A stretch of DNA of 39,807 bases from Fortiea sp. LEGE XX443 (GTDB lineage Bacteria > Cyanobacteriota > Cyanobacteriia > Cyanobacteriales > Nostocaceae), in assembly GCF_015206815.1 (NCBI RefSeq), contig NZ_JADEXZ010000057.1, forward strand, positions 1 through 39,807, given 5' to 3'. The notes under the pieces are model-generated. The model saw only the letters and a list, made by a program, of their open reading frames with translations, did not search any database and had not been told where the DNA came from. The position numbers were made by a program, and so were the translations under genes. This document shows, one piece after another, positions 7,061-16,097 of the stretch (position 1 is the first letter of the stretch; the number at the start of each line of letters is the position of its first letter).

Positions 7061-9313
7061 ATGTCTGCAATATTAGCAACACAAAATTTAGATGAACTGA
7101 ATGAAAAAGCCTATAAATATCTAGTTCAAGAAAATTATTATCAGGCAACTCAAATTTATGAACTACTAATCGATATTGAACCTAATATTAAATCTTATTA
7201 TTGGTATTTAGGTTTATTATTACTACTCCAAAAACAAGAAGCCGAAGCCCAAACAACTTGGCTTATGGCTATGATGGAGGGTGAAGAAAGTGATACTGTT
7301 CAATGGACAGAGCAGTTAAAAGTAGTTCTCAACCAAGAAGCACTTAGGCAAGAAAGTATAGAAGATTATGGTAATGCTGTGCTGCTCCGTCAACACATAA
7401 AAGAACTTTGCCCAACAGATATTACTAATTTATTACGCTTAATTCAACTGCAAATAAAACAAGAAAACTATACAGGAGAAGAGCTAACAGATTTCGGAAT
7501 ACTCAAAATACTTCAGTCTGAGCCACCTGTAGCAGTGGAGTGTGAATTATTAATTACTGTTTTAGATAATGTTTTAAATTACGCTCCTTTATATCTATCA
7601 TCACAAGAATTGGTGAAAGCTTGTGTTACCTATATACATGAACAGCAACAAGCTAATACTTTTATCCATATTTTAGTTAAGTCTGCTATAAAAATTGGCT
7701 ATGCACAAAAACAACCAGCAATAGCAGCAAGCATTTTAGAAATATGCTTAAGTTTAGATCCTAATAATAGAGAGATTTTATTTTACATCACAGGTCTTTA
7801 TTTTGCTTATAGCAAATACTCTAAAGGTATAGAAACGGCAAAGTTATCATATTTTTTATCTACTGAATTAGCAGATCAAATATTTGCTAATAATTTAATT
7901 CTTAGAGGCTTAGTAAGTTCTGGTGGTACGAATTGGCAAGCAGCCTGTGAAGCTTGGCAAAAACATGAATTGCTGCTGGAAGAATTAAAGGAGTTAAATC
8001 CTACCAATTTAAATTCATTACAAATATCAAGGCTATTTAATACTGATTACTTCACTCCCTATTTCCAAGATAAACCACAATTATATAGAAAACTCCGCAA
8101 CAGCCTATCAAAAGTATGTCAAGCAAACATTGAAAATTATGCCCAGGAATCGATAGAAAAATTTCAACAAAGATATATACAACAACAAAAGATTTTAAAT
8201 AGTGAAAAAACACTAAAAATTGGTTATTTATCTCATTGTTTTCAAAGCCATTCTGTTGGTTGGTTAGCGAGATGGTTAATTAAGCATCATGACCGCGATC
8301 GCTTTCAAATTAATGGTTATTTTATCAGTTGCGATCCTGCTTTTGATCCCTTGCATGAGTGGTATTTAGATCACTTCACTTACTCTTATAAATCTTCTAT
8401 ACCTGAAGCTTTGACTGAGCAAATTTCTCAAGATGAAATTGATATCTTGATTGATTTGGATAGTATTACTTTAGATTTAACTTGTGGAATAATGGCTGTC
8501 AAACCTGCACCAGTGCAAGTAACTTGGTTGGGATGGGATGCGTCGGGAATTCCTGCTATTGATTACTTTATTGCAGATCCTTATGTATTGCCAGAATCAG
8601 CCGATGAGTATTACAGTGAAAAAATCTGGCGTTTACCGCAAACATACATAGCCGTTGATGGTTTTGAAGTCGGTGTTCCCACCCTGCGCCGCGATGATTT
8701 GCATATACCTACTGATGCAATAGTTTATTACAGTGGACAAAGAGGTTTTAAGCGTCATCCCGATACTGCACGTTTGCAAATGAAGATTATTAAAGAAGTA
8801 CCAAATAGCTACTTCTTAATCAAAGGTGATGCTGATGAAGAAGCAATTAAAACTTTCTTTTATCAACTGGCTGAAGAAGAAGGAGTAGAGATTGAGCGTT
8901 TACGATTTTTGCCAGGGGTAGCTTCAGAAGCTGCTCATCGTGCTAATTTAGGTATTGCTGATATAGTTTTAGATACATATCCCTACAATGGTGCAACAAC
9001 GACTTTAGAAACCTTATGGATGGGTATTCCTTTAGTGACGAGAGTTGGTGAGCAATTTGCGGCACGTAATAGCTACACTATGATGGTTAATGCTGGTATT
9101 TCAGAAGGTATTGCCTGGACAGATGCAGAATATGTAGAATGGGGCGTGCGCTTAGGTAAGGATGAAAATTTACGCCAACAAGTAGCTAAAAAACTCAAAG
9201 TATCTCGGCAAACTGCACCTTTGTGGAATGGTAAGCAATTTACCCGCGAAATGGAAAAAGCTTACGAGCAAATGTGGCAAAAGTATGTTGAGGCTAATAA
9301 TATTAGCTCTTAG
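7061..9313 (+). CDS. TPR protein with GT41 (SPINDLY/OGT-like) glycosyltransferase domain
   Basis: Residues 1-330 are helical TPR-type repeats (for example ATQIYELLIDIEPNIKSYYWYLG). From about residue 383 the GT41 catalytic region starts: KIGYLSHCFQSHSVGWLARW, then PVQVTWLGWDASGIPAIDYF, RGFKRHPDT and DTYPYNGATTTLETLWMGIP (nucleotide-sugar binding), with QFAARNSYTMM near the end. GT41 enzymes attach GlcNAc, fucose or other sugars to Ser/Thr of proteins, with the TPR part selecting the substrate. The position just after a pilin gene suggests the pilin as a target, but this is inference. The start ATG at 7061 follows AAGGAG at about 8 bases. The length of 750 residues fits bacterial SPINDLY-like proteins. 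Confidence 0.9.
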   Translation: MSAILATQNLDELNEKAYKYLVQENYYQATQIYELLIDIEPNIKSYYWYLGLLLLLQKQEAEAQTTWLMAMMEGEESDTVQWTEQLKVVLNQEALRQESIEDYGNAVLLRQHIKELCPTDITNLLRLIQLQIKQENYTGEELTDFGILKILQSEPPVAVECELLITVLDNVLNYAPLYLSSQELVKACVTYIHEQQQANTFIHILVKSAIKIGYAQKQPAIAASILEICLSLDPNNREILFYITGLYFAYSKYSKGIETAKLSYFLSTELADQIFANNLILRGLVSSGGTNWQAACEAWQKHELLLEELKELNPTNLNSLQISRLFNTDYFTPYFQDKPQLYRKLRNSLSKVCQANIENYAQESIEKFQQRYIQQQKILNSEKTLKIGYLSHCFQSHSVGWLARWLIKHHDRDRFQINGYFISCDPAFDPLHEWYLDHFTYSYKSSIPEALTEQISQDEIDILIDLDSITLDLTCGIMAVKPAPVQVTWLGWDASGIPAIDYFIADPYVLPESADEYYSEKIWRLPQTYIAVDGFEVGVPTLRRDDLHIPTDAIVYYSGQRGFKRHPDTARLQMKIIKEVPNSYFLIKGDADEEAIKTFFYQLAEEEGVEIERLRFLPGVASEAAHRANLGIADIVLDTYPYNGATTTLETLWMGIPLVTRVGEQFAARNSYTMMVNAGISEGIAWTDAEYVEWGVRLGKDENLRQQVAKKLKVSRQTAPLWNGKQFTREMEKAYEQMWQKYVEANNISS

Positions 9314-9365
9314 GGCAAAATTAATTGATAACAATCCTAGTTAATTTATAAAGATTTGTGATGTC

Positions 9366-9400
9366 TAGATCCCCGCCTTCTTAAAGAAGTCGGGGATCTA
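9366..9400. terminator. Stem-loop TAGATCCCCG...CGGGGATCTA
   Basis: A 10-bp outer stem (9366-9375 with 9391-9400), one mismatch, then an inner stem CTTCT/AGAAG, lies 52 bases after the GT41 gene. It has no long T-run but is the first strong hairpin after the gene. Its palindromic AGATCCCCG form resembles a repeat found in many Nostoc intergenic regions; that resemblance is from memory. Confidence 0.6.
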
Positions 9401-9796
9401 ATTGTTTAGAATAAGATAATGATTATCTTTTTAAGAAACTTTCAGTACTTAATATATGAGAAAAAAATTTAATAAATTATTTAGAAAATAGTTGGTAACA
9501 AAAGGCAAAAAAACAGCATAATTTTTTGTAGTAGGAAGTATTATGTAAACCTATCCATTTGGTAAAGGAAGGTTTACTAATTAATGCAGGTATTTTGGCT
9601 GTTCTGACAAAGTTAAAATTTTTCTAATTCGGTATCATCTCTGCTCAAAAGCGATACCAAAAAATTGAGATGAAAAATCTCAATCAGAAATAAACTCTGG
9701 CTAAGTTGTTTGTATTAATTATTCTCAATTCTTTCACTAGTAAAGTTAATGCCAATAGTTGGCCATCAATTCAGTTTCTAAAGGAGAATATCTCAG
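9401..9796. other. Intergenic region upstream of the M4 protease, with two small hairpins
   Basis: About 400 bases hold no convincing gene. GTAAACCT (9545-9552) pairs with AGGTTTAC (9570-9577), and TTGAGAT (9665-9671) pairs with ATCTCAA (9677-9683) around the loop GAAAA. A split GGTATC...GATACC pair lies near 9631-9659. These could belong to a long 5' leader of the protease mRNA. The ribosome site is AAGGAGA about 9 bases before the ATG at 9797. I see no known riboswitch. Confidence 0.4.
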
Positions 9797-10873
9797 ATGG
9801 CTCGTAATAAAAAATCATCTGGTTCTAAATTTCAGCATTTATTACATACTAGATGCCCTATCTGTTGTATTGTCCCGCCGCATATGCTGGAAAATGTGGT
9901 TGTGAATGGTAATCCTCAGCAACGTGCTTGGGCGTTTCATACTTTAAATGTTTCAGCGCAGTTACGAGGACGGCGGGATGTTGTGGGGAATCTTTTCTTC
10001 TCCCCCTCCCCTGGTGAGAAGCGACGTACTATTTACGATGCTAAAAATGGACAACAACTCCCCGGTACTGTGGTAAGACATGAGGGTGATCCTCCTAGTA
10101 CTGATGAAGCGGTGAATGAAGCTTACGATGCGGCTGGCGCTACTTATGACTTATTTTCTGAGATATTTGAGCGAAATTCTATTGATGATAAGGGTCTGCG
10201 TTTAGACTCTACCGTACATTATGGTGTTAAGTATGACAACGCCTTTTGGAATGGTGATCAAATGGTCTATGGTGATGGCGATGGAGAACTGTTTGAACGC
10301 TTTACTAAATGTATTGATATTATTGGGCATGAGTTAGCTCATGGAGTGACTCAGTATGAAGCAGGTCTGCAATATTATGGTGAACCAGGAGCTTTGAATG
10401 AGTCATTTTCTGATGTTTTTGGTTCCTTGGTTAAACAGAAGGTAAAAAATCAAACAGCACAGCAAGCAGACTGGATTATCGGCGAAGGTCTTTTAGCACC
10501 AGGTGTTAAGGGTATTGGTATTCGCTCGATGAAAGCACCAGGAACAGCATATGATGATTCTGTACTGGGCAAAGATCCACAACCAGGACATATGCGTAAC
10601 AAATACACTGGTTGGGAAGATAATGCTGGTGTGCATATAAATTCAGGCATCCCCAACTATGCTTTTTATTTAGCAGCAGTTGAGATTGGTGGCTATGCTT
10701 GGGAAAAAGCCGGGAAAATCTGGTATATTGCTTTGCGCGATCGCTTGCGTAACCAAGCACAATTTAAAACAGCAGCTAACATAACTATCCAAGTTGCTGG
10801 AGAGCTTTACGGTGCTGATAGTCCAGAACAAAAAGCTGTACAGAATGCTTGGCAGAAGGTAGGAGTACTTTAA
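9797..10873 (+). CDS. Protealysin-like M4 metalloprotease
   Basis: This is a zinc endopeptidase of the thermolysin family. The zinc ligands are H178 and H182 of HELAH and E202 in GALNESFSDVFG; E179 is the general base and H280 (GVHINSGIPN) is the transition-state His. The N-terminus has no signal peptide. It has the short protealysin-type propeptide CPICCIVPPHMLENVVVNG followed by QQRAWAFHTL, so the enzyme is probably made in the cytoplasm as a proenzyme that removes its own propeptide. The length of 358 residues fits protealysins. The next gene encodes an emfourin-like inhibitor, the known partner of this subgroup. Confidence 0.93.
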   Translation: MARNKKSSGSKFQHLLHTRCPICCIVPPHMLENVVVNGNPQQRAWAFHTLNVSAQLRGRRDVVGNLFFSPSPGEKRRTIYDAKNGQQLPGTVVRHEGDPPSTDEAVNEAYDAAGATYDLFSEIFERNSIDDKGLRLDSTVHYGVKYDNAFWNGDQMVYGDGDGELFERFTKCIDIIGHELAHGVTQYEAGLQYYGEPGALNESFSDVFGSLVKQKVKNQTAQQADWIIGEGLLAPGVKGIGIRSMKAPGTAYDDSVLGKDPQPGHMRNKYTGWEDNAGVHINSGIPNYAFYLAAVEIGGYAWEKAGKIWYIALRDRLRNQAQFKTAANITIQVAGELYGADSPEQKAVQNAWQKVGVL

Positions 10874-10957
10874 ATTAATTCGTAATTTAAGAGGTTGTTA
10901 TGTAGAGTAGTTTTCTACTAACTAATTTTGAATTCTGACCTCTTCTTTATTGTTGCT

Positions 10958-10993
10958 AAACTGGGAGGAGATAGTTATTTTCTCCCAGTTTTT
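10958..10993 (+). terminator. Stem-loop with T-run between protease and inhibitor genes
   Basis: AAACTGGGAG (10958-10967) and CTCCCAGTTT (10982-10991) form a 10-bp stem followed by TT then G. It looks like a Rho-independent terminator lying inside the presumed protease-inhibitor unit, about 25 bases before the inhibitor start. It may reduce or uncouple inhibitor expression. A smaller hairpin AGTAG-TTTT-CTACT lies near 10905-10918. Confidence 0.65.
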
Positions 10994-11015
10994 GTAGATA
11001 ACGGAGAGCAAAAAA

Positions 11016-11315
11016 ATGCGGATCACGTTTGAACGCACGGGCGGCTTTGCTGGGATAACAAGGAAAACAACCGTTGACACTACCACCCTGCCATCAAAAG
11101 AAGCTACAGAACTGCCATTATTAGTCGAAACTGCTGATTTATTTCAGCTACCTACACAAATTCTCTCTCCTAATCCTCAAAGCGATCGCTTTCAGTATAG
11201 GTTAAGCATAGAAGACAACGGTAAACAGCACACAATCACTGTTAGTGAAGCAGCTTTACCAGGAACTCTAAAACCTCTCATTGAATGGCTAAATAACATA
11301 GCAAAGCAAAGATAA
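11016..11315 (+). CDS. Emfourin-like inhibitor of protealysin
   Basis: A 99-residue protein begins MRITFERTGGFAGITRKTTV and has the later segment DRFQYRLSIEDNGKQHTI followed by LKPLIEWL. These features match the emfourin family, the proteinaceous inhibitors found beside protealysin genes. It has no signal peptide or membrane segment and would act in the cytoplasm, holding the protease inactive. It lies 142 bp after the protease stop, with its own ribosome site (GGAGAG) and a terminator-like hairpin between the two. The family call is by recognition and context. Confidence 0.85.
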   Translation: MRITFERTGGFAGITRKTTVDTTTLPSKEATELPLLVETADLFQLPTQILSPNPQSDRFQYRLSIEDNGKQHTITVSEAALPGTLKPLIEWLNNIAKQR

Positions 11316-11385
11316 AAAGAGGGACTAGTACTTTTCACTCAGCACTCAGCACGGGCTGAACGCTCTGCTATCGCTAACAGCATTT

Positions 11386-12312
11386 TTACAAAGGTTCCCA
11401 ACCTGTACCTTTGTAACCATAGTCAAAAATTTCTGGATGCAAAATTTCTGCCAAAATTTCCAAAGAATCTACCAGTCGTGGCCCCGGACGGTTGAAGTAA
11501 GAATTGCCATCAGTAATATAAACTCTGCCAGTTTGACTGGCGTGGAGTTTTTGCCATTCTGAACGTTGAGTTAATAACTCAGCTTCTTGGCGAGTGCGAA
11601 TTAAATTAAAGCCGCAAGGCATAAAGATAATCACATCTGGATTGCTGGCTATGAGTGCATCCCACTCCAACAGAACCGAAGGTTCACCTGTAACGCTAAA
11701 TAGTGATTGTCCTCCCGCCAAGTTAACTAATTCGGGAATCCAGTTTGCTCCTGTCATTAAAGGATTTGTCCACTCGATACAAGCAACTGTGGGCAGTTCT
11801 GTGAGGGAGAGTCCTTGGATTCTTTGCTGACTAATTTTTACGCGTGCTTCTAAATTTTCTAGTACTTTTACTGAGTCTACGTCAAAGATATGGGCTACTC
11901 GTTCAATATCAGCCCAAACATCCTCAAGAACATTAGGTTGTAAAGAAATAATTTTTGGTGAAGTCGGGACAAAGTTAGCAACTGCTTTTTCAACTTCTTG
12001 TAAACTAACCGCACAGACATCACACTGGTCTTGGGTGAGAATGTGGGTAGGTTGTAACTGCTCTAAAACATCGGTTTTGATGTGATAGATACTCAGTGCC
12101 GATTGCAACAAATCATTAACCTTATCGTGAATATCGCTGCTAGGTATATCGGTGTTAAATTGGGGTTCCGTACAGACAGGAAGATGTTTGATATCTGGAG
12201 GGTAGTCACATTCATGCGATCGCCCGACAATTGCATCAGCTAACCCTAGTGTTGCTAAAATTTCCGTTGCACTCGGTATCAAAGAAACAATTCTTACACT
12301 CTTATTTGTCAT
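11386..12312 (-). CDS. Cobalamin-binding periplasmic-type protein (BtuF-like)
   Basis: The protein has the two-lobed fold of vitamin B12 or iron-chelate binding proteins. The start is VRIVSLIPSATEILATLGL and GRSHECDYP follows; the interlobe region carries THILTQDQCDVCAVS, and LMTGANWIPELVNLAGG and SYFNRPGPRLVDSLEILAEIL follow. These match the cobalamin-binding ABC substrate-binding branch. No signal peptide is seen at the chosen ATG or directly upstream, so it may be a cytoplasmic relative rather than a transport receptor. No BtuC or BtuD gene is nearby. The length is 308 residues. Confidence 0.8.
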   Translation of the reverse strand: MTNKSVRIVSLIPSATEILATLGLADAIVGRSHECDYPPDIKHLPVCTEPQFNTDIPSSDIHDKVNDLLQSALSIYHIKTDVLEQLQPTHILTQDQCDVCAVSLQEVEKAVANFVPTSPKIISLQPNVLEDVWADIERVAHIFDVDSVKVLENLEARVKISQQRIQGLSLTELPTVACIEWTNPLMTGANWIPELVNLAGGQSLFSVTGEPSVLLEWDALIASNPDVIIFMPCGFNLIRTRQEAELLTQRSEWQKLHASQTGRVYITDGNSYFNRPGPRLVDSLEILAEILHPEIFDYGYKGTGWEPL

Positions 12313-12880
12313 TGCTCCATCTCCACAACAGTTGCTTTCACCTCAATTTTTACAAACTTGAACTAATTAGGTATCTTTCTGTAGGAGAGTACCGAAAGTT
12401 GTTACAGTCATGATTTACTTAATAAATTGACTATTTCTGAAATTTGCATAAATCAATACCATTTTGCAGTTGATTGTCTATAACCTGATTAGATATCTTC
12501 TTTGAGAGTGATGCTGTTTTTGCATCTTCTGTGCTATTTGGTTGTAAGCATAAGTAATACTCTCTAAAACAATGTGCAAATTGAAAGTACATGAGCTTAT
12601 CAATAGCATAGTAGTTATATGGAATTCATCTCTTCAAATCATTAAAATTTTAACAAACAGCAATTAAGCACTTAGTTATATACACGGTTTGTTGTTAAAT
12701 GTAGATAGCTTACAAGAAGGTAATTTTAGTGATAAGTCTTGCACTGATAGCAAAAATTTTGATAAAAAAAATATACTATCCGGTTCTGAAAAATCCCGTG
12801 GAGTAATTGTAGTTATAAAAAACGATTCTGTTTTGGCGATATATCCATAGGACATGGTAATTACTTGATAGGAGTAACAG
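12313..12880. other. AT-rich intergenic region between divergent genes
   Basis: This 568-base stretch separates the divergent BtuF-like and histidine kinase genes and must hold both promoters. I find no convincing gene, no RNA gene and no strong inverted repeat. The kinase ribosome site GGAG is at about 12871-12874, with the ATG at 12881. Small reading frames here on the minus strand run into the kinase and look like chance. Confidence 0.5.
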
Positions 12881-14989
12881 ATGCAGTTGGCAGTGGTTAG
12901 TGATAGTAAACAAGAAATTGTGCAAATCAAAGAGAACGAGCAGCGCAAACAAATTCAAACCGTAGTGCAGTTTGCAAGGAGCAAAACATTCCAAAAAGGT
13001 AATCTCAATGTAACATTACAAGAAATTACAGAAGTGGCGGCTAAAACACTTTCTGTTGAGCGAGTTGGAGTCTGGTTATACAATCAAGACTTTTCTGCAA
13101 TTGAATGTATTAATTTGTATGATTTAAGTAAAAAAGAGTACATATCGGGTCAGACTTTATTAAAAGCAAGTTATCCTAATTATTTCCAAAGTTTGGCAAT
13201 CGAGCGCAGTCTTGTAGTAAATGATGCCATTAACGACCATCGAACCCAAGAATTAACAGCATCTTATTTAGAAGTATTTGGCATCACATCATTACTGGAT
13301 GCACCAATTTGGCTGGGAGGACGTGTGGTAGGAGTGGTATGTCATGAACACTTTGGCGAAATGCGCCAGTGGACTGTAGAAGAAGAAAATTTTGCCAGTG
13401 CGATCGCGGATTATGTAGCACTAGCAATAGAAATTAGCGATCGCCACATAACACAAGATGCGCTGCGAAAAAGTGAGGCACAATTTCGGGCTATTTTTGA
13501 GCGTTCATCAATCGGCATTGGACTTACAGATATGAAAGCACAGATAGTAGATATAAATCCGGTGCTATGCCAAATGCTGGGATACAGTCGAGAAGAAGTG
13601 TGTGGTAAGTGCTTCACAGATTATATTTCTCATCAGAAAGGAGATTTAGAGGTTTATAAACAACTAGTATCAGGAATGCGCGATCGCATTGAAATCGAGA
13701 GACACTTCCGGCACAAAAATGGTCAGCTAGTTTGGACTAACCTCTCTATTTCAATGATTCCAGGCAATAATGGTACACCAGAGTTTTTTCTGGCAATTAT
13801 TGAAGATATTACTAAGCGCAAACAAACAGAGTTGAAATTGCGTACATCTCAAGCAGCCGCAGAAGCAGGGAACCGAGCAAAAAGTCAATTTTTAGCTACA
13901 ATGAGCCACGAACTGCGAACTCCTTTGAATGCAATTATGGGTTTATCGCAGTTATTACAACAAGAAATGATTGGTTCACTGAATGAGAAACAGCAGGAAT
14001 ATATCAGTTATATATATAGTAGTGGAGAACATTTACTGGAAATCATTAACGATATTCTTGACTTATCTAAAATAGAAGCAAGTAAAGAAGAATTAAATTT
14101 ATCACCTGTGCCAGTAGCAGATTTATGTAATTATGCCCTATCGAGTGTATGCGATCAAGCTCAAGAAAAGGGATTACAACTTATCAGTGAAATTGATCCA
14201 CAGGTAAATACTTGTATTGGGGATACTCGACGCATCAAGCAAATGCTAATTAATCTGCTGACTAATGCGATTAAATTTACACCAACAGGTCAGGTGTGTT
14301 TAGAAATAAAAAAAGTACCTGAAGGAATTACTTTTACAGTTGCAGATACTGGTATTGGTATTGATAGCAATCAATTTCAGTTTCTCTTTGAACCATTTAA
14401 ACAGTTAGATAGTCAATTAAATCGTCAATATGAAGGTACAGGTTTAGGTTTAGCATTAACCCGTAAATTAGCAAGGTTGCATGGTGGAGATGTGACCGTT
14501 GTCTCAAAATTAGGTGAAGGGAGTCGTTTCACCCTATTTCTACCAGACCAAGTAGATTTAATAGCAGAAATAGATACAGTAGATGAAGATGTAACTAAAT
14601 TACATCCATCCCCAAGCAACTTAAATAAAAAACGCATTTTACTTGCTGAACAAGAACAAAATACAGGTATACTTTTGCAAGATTATCTGCAAATAATTGG
14701 CTACGAAGTTGAGTTAATAAATACCCCAGACAAATTTTTAGAAAAACTCATAAATTTTCAGCCAAATTTAATTTTGTTAGATACACAGTTATTGCTAGAC
14801 AGCGATCAAGGTTTGCGTCAAAGTTTGATGCAAGAAGACGAATTACAAGATATTCTGGTATTACTTATGGCTATTAATGAAAATGATTTGAAAGAATTAC
14901 CTGAAATACAAACAGATAAATATGATTATCTTTTGAAGCCAATTCGCATAGTTCAACTAGAATCAATTTTGATGCAACATTTAAGCTAG
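12881..14989 (+). CDS. Hybrid histidine kinase: GAF-PAS-HisKA-HATPase-degenerate receiver
   Basis: This is a cytoplasmic signalling kinase of 702 residues. GAF spans about 40-185 and PAS about 197-313 (FRAIFERSSIGIGLTD). HisKA has phospho-acceptor H343 in MSHELRTPLNAI, and the HATPase has N462, D489 in VADTGIGI and GTGLGLAL. The C-terminal 584-700 region is receiver-like: acceptor D634 (LILLDTQ) and K686 (LLKPI) are kept. The acidic pocket is altered to LLAEQEQN, and the usual Thr/Ser is A664. It may therefore be a weak or phosphorylation-independent receiver. The GAF lacks the Cys-His motif of bilin-binding GAFs. No membrane segment is present and no response regulator gene is adjacent. Confidence 0.92.
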   Translation: MQLAVVSDSKQEIVQIKENEQRKQIQTVVQFARSKTFQKGNLNVTLQEITEVAAKTLSVERVGVWLYNQDFSAIECINLYDLSKKEYISGQTLLKASYPNYFQSLAIERSLVVNDAINDHRTQELTASYLEVFGITSLLDAPIWLGGRVVGVVCHEHFGEMRQWTVEEENFASAIADYVALAIEISDRHITQDALRKSEAQFRAIFERSSIGIGLTDMKAQIVDINPVLCQMLGYSREEVCGKCFTDYISHQKGDLEVYKQLVSGMRDRIEIERHFRHKNGQLVWTNLSISMIPGNNGTPEFFLAIIEDITKRKQTELKLRTSQAAAEAGNRAKSQFLATMSHELRTPLNAIMGLSQLLQQEMIGSLNEKQQEYISYIYSSGEHLLEIINDILDLSKIEASKEELNLSPVPVADLCNYALSSVCDQAQEKGLQLISEIDPQVNTCIGDTRRIKQMLINLLTNAIKFTPTGQVCLEIKKVPEGITFTVADTGIGIDSNQFQFLFEPFKQLDSQLNRQYEGTGLGLALTRKLARLHGGDVTVVSKLGEGSRFTLFLPDQVDLIAEIDTVDEDVTKLHPSPSNLNKKRILLAEQEQNTGILLQDYLQIIGYEVELINTPDKFLEKLINFQPNLILLDTQLLLDSDQGLRQSLMQEDELQDILVLLMAINENDLKELPEIQTDKYDYLLKPIRIVQLESILMQHLS

Positions 14990-15014
14990 AAATAGCGATG
15001 ATTGAGCAATAAGC

Positions 15015-15452
15015 TTATTCTATAATTTTTTTCATCTTTATATGTCGGATGCCAGCTTCTTCAAAGCTTTCACCCTCTTGAATAAAATTCAATCTTTGGT
15101 ATAAATCTTTAACATATTCTTGGGAATGAATGACTGCTTCAGAAATATTTTTAGTTGCTACTAATTGTAATGCTTTTTGTGTGATTTGTGTACCAATACC
15201 ATTTCCTCTTGCTTGAGATAACACAGCAAGTCTTTCAATTTTGGCAATTTTATTTTCTAAATATCTAATTCTGACAGTACCTATAGGTTTTGTGCCTAGA
15301 TATGCAATCAAATGGTCACATATTTCATCTTGCCCATCAAAGTCTAATACAGTTTCTATCCTTTGCTCTTTTTGAAATACCAATATTCTAATTTCTTTAA
15401 TTGCCGTAAATTCTTCAGGGAACTCAACAATTTTAATAATTACATTTTGCAT
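15015..15452 (-). CDS. GNAT-family N-acetyltransferase
   Basis: This 145-residue protein fits the Gcn5-related acetyltransferase fold. The acetyl-CoA loop is AVLSQARGNGIGTQIT (motif A, R/Q-x-x-G-x-G/A), preceded by strand KIERLAVL. The start FPEEFTAIKEIRILVFQKEQ followed by ELAYLG-like HLIAYLGTKPIGTVRIR resembles the YjcF/ElaA subgroup. The substrate is unknown. The gene starts 12 bases after the end of the kinase fragment on the same strand. Confidence 0.85.
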   Translation of the reverse strand: MQNVIIKIVEFPEEFTAIKEIRILVFQKEQRIETVLDFDGQDEICDHLIAYLGTKPIGTVRIRYLENKIAKIERLAVLSQARGNGIGTQITQKALQLVATKNISEAVIHSQEYVKDLYQRLNFIQEGESFEEAGIRHIKMKKIIE

Positions 15453-15464
15453 AAATATATCAAT

Positions 15465-15902
15465 TTAAAAATTCGACTCTCTACGGCGAATATTTTCAGG
15501 TTTAATGTCACGATGAATTACATGATTTTGATGAACAAATGCTAAAATAGCCAGTATTTCTTTTAAGAGTTGAATGACAGCTAATTCACTTAATTTTTCA
15601 CTGAAAGGAGGGAGTTCTTGTTTAGGATCATGACCTGGAATAAACTCTTGAACTAAAAAGAATTCTTCATTTTCGGCAAAGTGCGCCAATAGTTGCGGTA
15701 TTTGGTCATGTTTCCCTAACATTTCTAAGATGGCTGCTTCTAATTCAAAAAAGCGTTTAGCCGCATTTAAAGTGTAGGGATCATTAGCAAGTGGCTTAAA
15801 CCGCTTCACAACACACTGGGGATTTCCCGGCCGTTGAATATCTTGAGCTACAAAAGTTGTGCCGAACCCTCCTTGTCCCATCTGAGTAAGAATTTGGTAA
15901 CG
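15465..15902 (-). pseudogene. Serine/threonine protein kinase, truncated remnant
   Basis: Only the first part of a eukaryotic-type kinase is present. Reading in frame from before the first ATG (15881) gives GGRYQILTQ then MGQGGFGTTFVAQDI (glycine loop), CVVKRF (the Lys), LVQEFIPG (hinge) and VIHRDIKPEN (catalytic loop). Translation then runs into a stop at 15465, before the DFG motif and the whole C-lobe. Upstream of GGRY there is an in-frame stop (TGA) with no usual start codon, so the 5' end is probably damaged as well. It cannot be a functional kinase. The break lies 12 bases from the acetyltransferase start, consistent with a deletion that joined the two. Confidence 0.8.
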
Positions 15903-16097
15903 TCCGCCGATTGTTATAACTCACTCGCTGATTTGTTAATCTTGATTTTTGCACATAATAAAGTGTTAAGTGATGACTGGCAGCAAGTAGAGTTGACATA
16001 ATAGTGTTGTTAACTGTACTCATGAGTGCCTGGCATTCTTTATTAGGTAGCATCTTCTATACCCAAGAAATAAAAGTAAATAAGTTGACCTTGGCTT

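Noticed and set aside
12676-12994. Minus-strand frames of 72-90 codons upstream of the hybrid kinase
   Set aside because: Their composition looks random, they run into the kinase gene and they lack start signals.
15796-16053. An 85-codon frame on the minus strand
   Set aside because: It overlaps the kinase remnant in another frame; the kinase frame gives recognisable motifs and this does not.
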